A stretch of 64,000 nt of DNA from Skeletonema marinoi (Eukaryota > Bacillariophyta > Thalassiosirophyceae > Thalassiosirales > Thalassiosiraceae): NCBI GenBank assembly GCA_030544225.1, contig CM060503.1, positions 434,001 to 498,000 of the forward strand, read 5' to 3'. The notes under the pieces are model-generated. The model was given only the letters and a program-made list of their open reading frames with translations, searched no databases and was not told the origin of the DNA. Shown here piece after piece: positions 48,304 to 56,999 of this stretch. The position numbers and the translations under genes were made by a program. Numbering within the stretch: the first letter of the stretch is position 1; every line of letters starts with the position of its first letter.

Positions 48304-50137
48304 TTATGAGATTCTGCCATCGATTGCATCATGTTCTGCCTGTATATTCCCGTCGTGGCATTCCTGTATGTGTATTTTCAGTGCATTTTTTCCCACGTAA
48401 ACATGCCGTGGAGTGCACTTTGTACAGACATAGAGCTTTGTGTCCATCGATCGCAACTCCTCTGCCATCTCCATATCTTCATGTTCAAAGTCTTCTGGGA
48501 TCCGAAGCCTATTATTGCCGTATTTGTTGGTGAAAACTGCGTTTGCTAAGTTGTGCGGATCGTCCTTCACACCGGCCATTTCAACACAGAACTTCACATT
48601 GTCTTGACTTTGAGGTTTCTTCCGGTTGATAATGCTAAGCAGCAGCTTTGTAGACTTGTTCCCTGCATCAATTGAGAGCTTATACAATATCACATCTTCA
48701 AACTCGCCATTTATCATAAAGGGGACAACGAATAAACCTTGTGAAGGAAGCAACGTCTTAGACTCCATCAGTCCTTGTGCAAAACAGAGGGCATTCTCTG
48801 CAATGCTGACATGTGTAACCATCACATCAACATCTCTGCGCAATTCCGTAGATCCCTGTTTGGAACTTTTGATATTGCGCTGCAGTGTTATAATCAAGAA
48901 CTGCTTTGTTTTGTATTGGTCTTCAAGGAAGCTATTCTTAAACTCTTTCTGCTCGTGGATCGGTGCAAAGGGTCGCCAACCGAATGTACAAAACAATGCA
49001 CGGCTGAATTTCTTCATCTTGTTATCGCTGGAAGCAGTGTAGTGTTGGATGATTGCCGTTTCTTCGACAGTAGCACGGCGAGATGCCTTGATGGAGTACT
49101 CCCTCTTTTTATTGTCGGGTGCCTCTTCTATTTGTGATAATACAAATTGATGACTAAACGAAGTACCACCAAGTAGAGCAGACCACTGTTTGGCCACCAT
49201 CTTGTGACGACGCTGGCTACGGCGTGAGTGTTGGTCTTTTTGTTGTTTTGGTATGCGAGCAATATTCACAGTGTGCTTATCGTGTTTGAAGGCAAAGAAC
49301 GATCTCTTTTCCACCACGTCCGGTTTCGAATACCCGAACGAAACTTTGAGTAACGCACCTACTAGTCGTTCCTCCTGAGGGGTTAGTTCCTTTTCCTCAT
49401 TTTTGAACCTAGTATGAAGAGCATCCACCATTTTGTCGATAACGTTATCGTCTATTTTGTTGTCTTCATCGATTATCTGCCCTCGTGATGCCGACTGAAG
49501 CAACGCCCTCATAGCCATCGGCGTGTCGTCTTCATCCTCGTCATCCTCTTCACCTTCCTTGCGTCTCTTTGGTTGGGGCGTGCGTCCCGATGTAGACCCC
49601 GGGCGGACTGTTTTAGTAGTTGATACTTCATGAAGTTTCTTGGTCTCGTCCCTTCCGCTCTGTTTTTGTATGATCTTGTCGTCCTCCTTCTTTCTTTGCC
49701 TTAGGAGTTGTGCAAGGCGATGCTTACTATGCAGCCATAATTCAGTTGTGTCGTTTATGCCAAATTTATCGATCGGTGTACCCCCCACATTTATGATAAG
49801 GGATGCATCCCTCGATTGTGAGCAAGCAATCTGAACCGCTTTGCCGTTCTGTTCAAGTTTGAGGTGTAGGAAATATCCAATGTCATCCCCAGTCATGTCC
49901 TCAAACGATATACACGTCCCCCCCCGGTGGTTTCGTAACAAATGCATCTTTTATCATGGGCACATCAACGCCTCTCATATCGGCCGAATTCTCGTTGTAT
50001 CCAGCGACCATGTTGCAAAGATCTTTGAGAACATCGATGCCATGCCATTTTCCCACCACATCGTCGTTTTGCTGTACAATGAAAGCAACTGCCCTCCGAA
50101 GTAGGCTAAATGCAGATCCAGATTTGAACTTTATCAT
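48304..50137 (-). CDS. Unrecognised protein with C-terminal C2H2-like finger; frame break at a G8 run
   Basis: The frame from 50137 (MIKFKSGSAFSLLRRAVAF...) runs to DAFVTKPPGG and stops. A second frame takes over at the same point and continues 530 codons to 48304. The switch falls on a run of eight G (minus strand; about 49919-49926); with seven G the product would be one protein of about 600 residues. It has a basic/acidic middle region with a likely nuclear signal (QPKRRKEGEEDDEDEDD) and a C-terminal finger YVCTKCTPRHVY...HIQECH. A nuclear role is possible but inferred. The run could be a sequencing error, a real mutation or a slippage site. The family is not recognised. Confidence 0.55.
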
Positions 50138-50880
50138 GGTACGCTAGATTAGGCACTTTCAACTAATGGGCCGTCCAACGAAGAGGTTGGTCTGAGATTC
50201 ATACCGAGTAGTAGCATCATTTTGAGCCGCCTCGGGCTTGCGGCCCATGAGTGGTGGTGGCAGCCTACGTGTCTGAAAACGGGTATTATTTGTTAGGTGA
50301 GCCCTAGTTATTGGGTGGCGCAACGTGTCAAAATTTAAAAACCCGCAAAAAAGCCCGAAATCAAACTTGGCCAAATTCGGGCCTCTTGGGAAACCGTGAT
50401 GAACATAGACGAAATCTAAAGTGGCGACTCCGGAGGATTGGGAAGGAATGTGAATGCTTCGTGACAGATTTGCCGACTCAACTAGATAAGTAGATAGCTA
50501 GAGTCTATGTAGTCGTGTGGAAGATGATCAAGCCCAAGTCTCTACGTGAAGATGTGCCGTAAGAGTAAGAGTTTCATCATTCGTATCATTGCCTGCACAG
50601 CTTATATCAACCGCGAACCTTGAATCATTCTTCTTCACATCGTCATCGTCATCTTTCGTGAGAGGGCTATGCTAGTTGCCTCACAGCCTTGGTGGCAAAT
50701 ACTTAACAAGATGAAGACCCAGGCCCAAATGGCTAGCTTTGTGGTTGTGGGACAGAATGCTGAGTTCTTCAGCACTCCATACTGCAGTTTCTTGATCCAC
50801 ATTCTTTTGGCAGCATGCAAATATCACTCTCTTCCCACGATTATAAACTTTTGTGTAGTGTTGTGGAGATGTTTAGGAGC
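50138..50880. other. Intergenic, no gene supported
   Basis: Only short open frames. Nothing recognisable before the second GTACTCC array. Confidence 0.4.
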
Positions 50881-51045
50881 TGGACTCCGAAGTACTCCGA
50901 AGTACTCCGGAGTACCCGGAGTACTTCGGAGTACTCATGGAGTAAATTGGGAGTACTTCAAAGTACTCCGGAGTTACTCCGGAGTACTCCGGAGTACTCC
51001 GGAATACTCTCGAGTACTCCCGAGTACTCCAAAGTACTCCAAAAC
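50881..51045. repeat. Palindromic AGTACTCC(G/A) array 2
   Basis: Same unit family as 47860-48045, with about 16 copies, many as the perfect 10-mer GGAGTACTCC. It ends about 105 bp before the ATG of the TLDc gene, so it lies in that gene's promoter or 5' UTR. Confidence 0.85.
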
Positions 51046-51152
51046 ATTGTACGGCGAAAACATCAATTTTTGTTACGTTTGAAGTCGGGTTGTTGCGGTT
51101 CGCCTTCACTCAAAACTCAGCCAGCGCGCGCTCCACCAAAACGCACAAAACA

Positions 51153-53216
51153 ATGATGAGTTCCGAAATAGCAGCCCCCCCACCCCCACCCCGCACCCCT
51201 CAACACGAGCAGGCGGCCGACGACGATGAAGACCTCTACGGACCCGTCACCAAAGCCGCCAGCAAAGAAGCCGAACGGGACGAGAAACGAAAAGAAGAGG
51301 AGATACAACATGCTCAATCCCCCTTATCCGTGAAAGAGAAAATGAATATTGAAACGGCACAAGTGCTGGCTGCTGCTGCGTCGTCTTCTTCTCCTCAGCA
51401 GCAGTTCAAGGGGAAGAAAAAGAGGCAACCAAAGAATAAGCAGCAGCAGCAGAAGCCACTTCCTCCGTCGACACCGCCTCGTGGTAATAAGATGAGTGTG
51501 GCGGCACGTGCAAGAGTGGCGGCCGATTCCAAAAATAATAATAGGAGTAACAAAACCAAGAATAATAACAACACCACCAAACAGAACCAACCACTTTCAA
51601 ACGCCCGGCCTCCATCAAGTGGCAATCGCGGCATTGCACGAGGAAAATACTCCGCTGCCGAAGCAAAACGACTAGCGGATGCATGGGGCAGGGAGGATGA
51701 CACGTCAGAAGAGGGATATTATGACTACGAGGATGACGATGGCTCCTCCTATTACGATGATGAGGGTGAGGATAATGGGCCTCCGTATTACAGTAATGAC
51801 AATCCTACTGAGGAAGAAATGTTTCATTATCAACATCATCGGGTGAGTGCTTATTCGAATAGATATGGGAGAGGGCATGGAGGAGGGTCACCTAGCCGAG
51901 GTAGTAATAATGACCACCACCACAACCATAACATGAACCATCACAACAACAACAACAAGAATCAAGGCAACAACAGCGGAGGAATATTCTCCCTAGCATC
52001 CAACTGGCTCCAAAACCAACGCGAAAAACTCCACCAACTCGAACTAGAACGAAAAGTAGAAGAACAACGACGAAAATTAGTCGAGGAGGGTCGCAAACAA
52101 CGCGAGGCAGAGGCCGAAAAACGACGTGATCGGGGATATGCCATTTCTCCTCCGGGATCTCCCACGAAGCATCAGTCGGCGGTTGCGGCGAGTGCTATTG
52201 CGGGGGATGAGGTTGCTACCTCGAGTTTGGTTTATATGAATGGATGTGTTTGTACTAGTCCTAGTCAGGAGGAGCCGCAGTTGGATACTGTGAATAGTGA
52301 TGTTAGCAGCGGACTCTTTATTTGTGGGTTTGGTGGGATTGGAAACTATGCACTGTCTTTAGATGATGCTTCTGATTATTCGGGTGTGGCTAGGATTGAT
52401 TCTTCTGGAAACATTGTAGAAATGATGCCCAGTCAAGATTTGGATGATGAGGATGAGGATGATGACGAGGAAGGAGATTACATGACAGTTCGAACACCAA
52501 AGATTACAATGACAGGAAAAGGAATGTCAGTTGATGTAGAAATCCCTGAAGAACACATCACTAGGTCAGATAGTATGGACCCTCGACATATTGATATCAA
52601 AATAGTTCCAGAACCGTGCAGAGATGACAATGACAACTCGATTGCACCATTCATACTATTACAACCCCAAATGAAGGCACTGCTGGAATCGGGTGGGCTA
52701 CCCCAATCACTCAACTACTGCAAATGGAAACGACTGTACAGTCTCTCACGTGATGGAGACTCATTTGAAACATTCTTAAGAATGGTAGAAGGTCACAATC
52801 GAACAGTACTAGTGGTAAAAACAACCGCGGGGCGATTATTTGGTGGGTATGCCGATACACGATGGGAAGCACGGCATAAGAATCGACAAGCGGATGGGTT
52901 TTATGGAAGTGCTCAGGCTTGTTTATTTCGTTTTCCTCGCTGTGGAGAAACCTCGACATTGTCGAAGGATGACAATGAGGTTGTGATATACAAATGGACT
53001 GGTGCTAACCGTTATATTCAACTATGTGATGCTTATAAACGAGCTGTGGCGTTTGGTGGAGGTGGCGATGACGGAGATTTTGGGTTATGTATTGAGGATG
53101 ACTTTCGGAGGGGTACGACTGGTCATTGTTCTACGTTTGAGAATGAAGCTCTGTGTGAGGAGGGCTATTTTGATGTTGTAGATTTGGAAGTTTGGGGATT
53201 TACATTGGACTTTTAG
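51153..53216 (+). CDS. TLDc-domain protein
   Basis: Single exon, 687 residues from the ATG pair at 51153/51156 (upstream codons in frame have no ATG). Residues about 500-687 form a TLDc domain: start LESGGLPQSLNYCKWKRLYS, core LFGGYADTRWE with FYGSAQACLFRF, and end FGLCIEDDFRRG with CSTFEN and LEVWGF. TLDc proteins protect against oxidative stress and interact with the V-ATPase in animals and yeast. The N-terminal 500 residues are low complexity: Pro-rich, Lys/Gln/Asn-rich, an acidic Tyr patch, and a coiled coil (about residues 290-330, NWLQNQREKLHQLELERKVE). No TBC or LysM domain is present. Confidence 0.88.
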   Translation: MMSSEIAAPPPPPRTPQHEQAADDDEDLYGPVTKAASKEAERDEKRKEEEIQHAQSPLSVKEKMNIETAQVLAAAASSSSPQQQFKGKKKRQPKNKQQQQKPLPPSTPPRGNKMSVAARARVAADSKNNNRSNKTKNNNNTTKQNQPLSNARPPSSGNRGIARGKYSAAEAKRLADAWGREDDTSEEGYYDYEDDDGSSYYDDEGEDNGPPYYSNDNPTEEEMFHYQHHRVSAYSNRYGRGHGGGSPSRGSNNDHHHNHNMNHHNNNNKNQGNNSGGIFSLASNWLQNQREKLHQLELERKVEEQRRKLVEEGRKQREAEAEKRRDRGYAISPPGSPTKHQSAVAASAIAGDEVATSSLVYMNGCVCTSPSQEEPQLDTVNSDVSSGLFICGFGGIGNYALSLDDASDYSGVARIDSSGNIVEMMPSQDLDDEDEDDDEEGDYMTVRTPKITMTGKGMSVDVEIPEEHITRSDSMDPRHIDIKIVPEPCRDDNDNSIAPFILLQPQMKALLESGGLPQSLNYCKWKRLYSLSRDGDSFETFLRMVEGHNRTVLVVKTTAGRLFGGYADTRWEARHKNRQADGFYGSAQACLFRFPRCGETSTLSKDDNEVVIYKWTGANRYIQLCDAYKRAVAFGGGGDDGDFGLCIEDDFRRGTTGHCSTFENEALCEEGYFDVVDLEVWGFTLDF

Positions 53217-54101
53217 GATCCACACTAGAAGTAGAAGTAGAGCCTTGTCGGATTATATGGATTAACCTAATCTGACTAGAGGTATTGCATCTGCAGAGAT
53301 ATACTAATACTATTGTATGGTACTTATGGTAATGATAATGATACCTCCTCTACGAAGTAGTCTCTAGAGAAATCTCACAATCTATCCACGCTATTACAGT
53401 TCGCACCAGACCTCACCACGAGGCTCTGGTTCGCACAGACGGTGGCTGGACTGGCTGACTTGCGAATTGCGAACCGGATGAACTGAATGATTAGCAAGAT
53501 TGAAAGAGAGTCAGCTAAAAAGTGTGAGAAAATTATAAGAGCCGCAGAAGGAAAGGAGAGATGAGAGAGAGGACAAAAGTAAAGAGTCCTAAGTAGGTAC
53601 GTACAAACTGTACTAATTCCTACTTAAGACACAAAAGACACCTCTCCTAAGCGGTTCGCGAGTTCGCGGGTGTCTTTGATTTGGATGGGGTTCGCGGTTT
53701 GCTACTCAGCGCGCCATCTTGATTGCATCTCGCATCTCAAATAATTTGAACCAGTTGTCATGGCAACAGGTTGTACAACGGCATCCGTTGAAATTTCTTT
53801 CTCGTAAAGCAATAAGCGCTTAAAATATTTTATTTTTAAGCATGGCTTTGCACGCATTTTTATCTGATTGCATTGCTTCCGAACACAAGTAAGCGAAAAG
53901 TGCTTACTTCTTCCACATAAGAATGAATCATGATTTTCAAACAATGACGAGAATGCACGAAGGGGGAAGAAGCGCGAAACAAGAGGACAAAAAATGCACA
54001 AGTGCCTCCAACCAACAGGATTGCTTGCTTTCATTTCATTTTATTTTCATGTACACATCAGAGGAAGAACAAAGAGACCGCAGAACAACACACGACCAAC
54101 G
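53217..54101. other. Intergenic, no gene supported
   Basis: No gene seen. The frame of the next gene is open from 53994 (ATG) but its first 36 residues are not conserved-looking. Confidence 0.4.
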
Positions 54102-56117
54102 ATGAGCAGCACCCGTTCCACCGCTGCAAAGGATGAGCTAACTGCATCGGAAACTCTGATTGCCATCAGCATGTCTCCCAAGAAGAAGGACGCCAAGAAC
54201 GAGGCTACGGCCTACACAAAGACGAACCCCGGAAATGAGGTTCTTCCTGCTTCCAAAAGCTCTGCTACTACCCGTACATCATCCCGATCGCTCTTCTCCC
54301 CTCATATCAAGGGTGCATCTGCATCATCATCTATTGTCACACCGAAATCTACCATCAAGACACCCCGTGTTACCCGCAACCGCTCTGCCGCTGCCAGGGC
54401 TGTCTCCGGCGCCGCTGCCTCCCGCATCGCCGCTGTTGAAAATTCTGCCACCAAGCCGCAGGTAAAGACTGAGGCAGACCCAGAGGAGCCCACCAACGTC
54501 AATAATGGAGGAGCGTCCATAGAATCACCCATTTTCCGCCGTAACATCACCGCCGATAACTCCTCTACGGCCATCAAACCGAGTGAGGCCTCTCATACCA
54601 AGATACGTGATCTGACCTCCCCCAGCAATGTGGTGCTCCCCCTCCTGACTCTACGCAGTGCCTATAATGACAACGCACAAGAGAGAGAACAGCAGCAGCA
54701 ACAGAGCGAAGCAGCTGCTGCTGCCTCCTCCATGTCATCCACCACCACTACTACTACCACTAATAATAACACACACATCCACAATGGGGTCGCCAGCTAC
54801 GTGGAACAGGCAGCCGAAGAAGACATTAAAACCAAACTACTCATGGAAATTAATGATCTGAAACAACTCCTAAGTGGCCGTAAGGCACAGGTAAACTCCC
54901 TCACAGCAGCGAATACCAATCTTGAGGAGAAAGTCCATCGATTGCAAGGGATGGAACGTCAGAATAAGAAAATGAGGCTTTCTTCCAGATCCCCCACGCC
55001 TACTACCCGAAGATCCCCCACGCCTACTCGATTTGTTGGTGAGGAGCAGCAGGTGAAGATTGGGAAGGGTATGCAGTTGGAGGAATTGAAGGAGGAGGCC
55101 GTGGCAAGAGGGTTGATGGATGCTGATTCCATCACGTCCATGAGCAGGGAGGCCCTTTTAGAAACACTTGTGATTGGGACCACGTGTATCACCAAGTCTT
55201 CCGCATGGGCCGAAGTCCTCAGTCTACGGGCAGAAATTGAGAGTGAGAAGGTTGCCATGCATTTACAAGAAGAAGATGAGAAGCAAAGGCTATTGGAGAT
55301 GGAGAAGAAACGTGAGCAGAAGCGTGAAAGGCGGGCTCAGCAGCAGCAGCAGCAGCAGGTGAAAAAGGAGCAAGATGAGGGTGCTGCTACCGGTACGGCT
55401 TTTACTCGTGATGGTATGGCAGCTCTTGAGACAGCTACCAAGACTGTGTGCAAGTCTGAATTAAAGAAGGAGGATGCTGCTGCTATTCTTCCAGCGAAAC
55501 GTACCAGAGGCCGTCCCAGAAAATTTGGCAAGAAGCCATCATTTGGGACGCATGGAAGTGCCTTTGGCATAGTCAATAGACCACTCCCTTCCAACAGTTC
55601 CGAGGTCATGTATCCAAGCCTTGCCGCAGCTGAAGATGAAAAGAACACTCATCCGTCCCATGCCATCATCCGTCGCGACATCTTGGAGGCGTTTGTGACC
55701 GTAGCGCCCAAGGAAGACGAGAACCTCACTGGTGAAGGAAAGAAGAAGACTGCTCGTCGAAGACGCTATGCAGGAAAGGTTGGCTTTCGCTGCCGTTACT
55801 GCAAGGATAAACACGTGGAGGAACAGGGTGACCTATCCGTCATTTACCCCGAGTCCATCAAGGGCCTCTACCGTGCCAACATTCGCTTTCAAAGCAAGCA
55901 CATCCAAGCCTGCCAGTACATCCCCCAAGAACTCCGAGACCAGTTGGAATACCTCAAGACCTGCAAGGAGGGAATGAACCGCGGGAACAAGAACTACTGG
56001 ACCGAGAGTGCTCTCCGCAAAGGATTCCGTGACTGGCAAACTGTCGACGGAGAAAAGAAGGGCATCATTTATTGTCCTGAACTCAATGAAGAGTTGAAAT
56101 CTTCAGGTACCCATTGA
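54102..56117 (+). CDS. AT-hook nuclear protein with C-terminal zinc-binding domain
   Basis: Single exon, 671 residues from the ATG at 54102; an earlier in-frame ATG at 53994 would add 36 residues. The first 200 residues are Ser/Thr/Ala-rich. A coiled coil (about 245-290, LLMEINDLKQLLSGRKAQVN) and a SAP-like helical pair (LEELKEEAVARGLMDADSIT) follow, then a glutamine-rich basic helix, and an AT-hook core TRGRPRKFGKK near residue 470. The C-terminal 130 residues hold FRCRYCKDKHVEEQGD and FQSKHIQACQYIP, a CxxC...H...C zinc-binding arrangement seen in expanded diatom families, followed by YWTESALRKGF. Probably binds AT-rich DNA; targets unknown. Confidence 0.65.
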   Translation: MSSTRSTAAKDELTASETLIAISMSPKKKDAKNEATAYTKTNPGNEVLPASKSSATTRTSSRSLFSPHIKGASASSSIVTPKSTIKTPRVTRNRSAAARAVSGAAASRIAAVENSATKPQVKTEADPEEPTNVNNGGASIESPIFRRNITADNSSTAIKPSEASHTKIRDLTSPSNVVLPLLTLRSAYNDNAQEREQQQQQSEAAAAASSMSSTTTTTTTNNNTHIHNGVASYVEQAAEEDIKTKLLMEINDLKQLLSGRKAQVNSLTAANTNLEEKVHRLQGMERQNKKMRLSSRSPTPTTRRSPTPTRFVGEEQQVKIGKGMQLEELKEEAVARGLMDADSITSMSREALLETLVIGTTCITKSSAWAEVLSLRAEIESEKVAMHLQEEDEKQRLLEMEKKREQKRERRAQQQQQQQVKKEQDEGAATGTAFTRDGMAALETATKTVCKSELKKEDAAAILPAKRTRGRPRKFGKKPSFGTHGSAFGIVNRPLPSNSSEVMYPSLAAAEDEKNTHPSHAIIRRDILEAFVTVAPKEDENLTGEGKKKTARRRRYAGKVGFRCRYCKDKHVEEQGDLSVIYPESIKGLYRANIRFQSKHIQACQYIPQELRDQLEYLKTCKEGMNRGNKNYWTESALRKGFRDWQTVDGEKKGIIYCPELNEELKSSGTH

Positions 56118-56611
56118 GAGAATCTATGGGTTTCCTGACATCGTGCATATACATTATTTGGGATATTTCCGTCTCCTGCCATTAGGGATTATGTTGCTAT
56201 TTGCATCATCCTTTTTGGTTATATAGAATACATTTGGGCCATATCTTATGGCATGCATAAGCTAAAAAACTAGAGAGAAATCGTGCTACTAATTGATCTT
56301 TGCAATTAATTGTGAACTCAGTGTGGTTTATGTGGAGTTTCATAGTGTAGATTGATGATCACAAAGATCAGCAGGCGCAGATTGAAGCTGAAGAAGCTGA
56401 GAAATAGCACAAGAGGAAGCAAAGACGAGACATTTTTTTGTAGGAGTCTTGCCAATACAGATCCTCTCCTCACGTACAACAAGAAAAGTAAACAAAGAGG
56501 AGGGCAAAAATATCATCAGACGCAAGCAGCACCTATTACAGACAAAACAATCCATCAACAATCAACTGCACTCCGCTGGCCAAAAGAACAACAATGCATG
56601 CACCAAGACGC
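56118..56611. other. Intergenic, no gene supported
   Basis: 3' region of the AT-hook gene and downstream flank of the tRNA pair. No gene seen. Confidence 0.5.
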
Positions 56612-56621
56612 AAAAAAGAAA
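56612..56621 (-). terminator. Pol III T-run terminator
   Basis: Reads TTTCTTTTTT on the minus strand directly after the 5' half of the permuted tRNA-Cys. T-runs end pol III transcripts. Confidence 0.75.
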
Positions 56622-56699
56622 CTGCAATCGAACGCTCTACCACTGAGCTATAAGTGCCAGAAGAGCACCCAACGTGAGTCGAACACGTGACCATTCGAA
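56622..56699 (-). tRNA. Circularly permuted tRNA-Cys(GCA)
   Basis: On the minus strand the 3' half (56699-56664) comes first, then a 6-nt spacer CTTCTG (56663-56658), then the 5' half (56657-56622). Joined in normal order the 72 nt fold completely: acceptor GCACTTA/TGGGTGC (two G-U pairs), D stem GCTC/GAGC with loop AGTGGTA, anticodon stem TTCGA/TCGAA with loop TTGCAGT, variable TGGTC, and T stem ACGTG/CACGT with loop TTCGACT. The discriminator is T, as expected for tRNA-Cys. No matching 3' half follows the 5' half and no 5' half precedes the 3' half. The free ends can form a bulge-helix-bulge for splicing endonuclease, joining 37 to 38. Box B therefore precedes box A. Confidence 0.9.
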
Positions 56700-56706
56700 G
56701 ACTGCT

Positions 56707-56778
56707 TGGAGATGCGGGGAGTCGAACCCCGGACTTTCCGCATGCAAAGCGGACGCGCTACCACTGTGCCACATCCCC
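56707..56778 (-). tRNA. tRNA-Ala(TGC)
   Basis: 72 nt: acceptor GGGGATG/CATCTCC (one G-U), D loop AGTGGTA with one mismatch in the stem, anticodon stem TCCGC/GCGGA with loop TTTGCAT (anticodon TGC at 56744-56746), T stem CGGGG/CCCCG with loop TTCGACT, discriminator A. CCA is not encoded. Its 3' end is only 7 nt from the permuted tRNA-Cys, and no T-run lies between them, so the two are probably co-transcribed. Confidence 0.95.
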
Positions 56779-56999
56779 GGCTGAGCTTCAAGCTGGCTAG
56801 ATGGAATAAAAACTTTCGTATCTTTACGTACGCCTTCATTTTTTTCATTTTCACGGGTTCGCCACGATGAAACAAACTGCCGTAGACAATGACACCGCTT
56901 CAAATTGAGCAGCCTCTTCTCGTCACCTGACAATCATAACAGCAACACCCTAATCATCACTGCTGCCTCCTCCTAATAGAGTATCATCAATACGTCACG

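Noticed and set aside
56622-56657. A normal tRNA-Cys with an intron, or a lone tRNA fragment.
   Set aside because: No 3' half follows within the next hundreds of bases and a T-run terminator comes at once; the fully pairing 3' half lies upstream.
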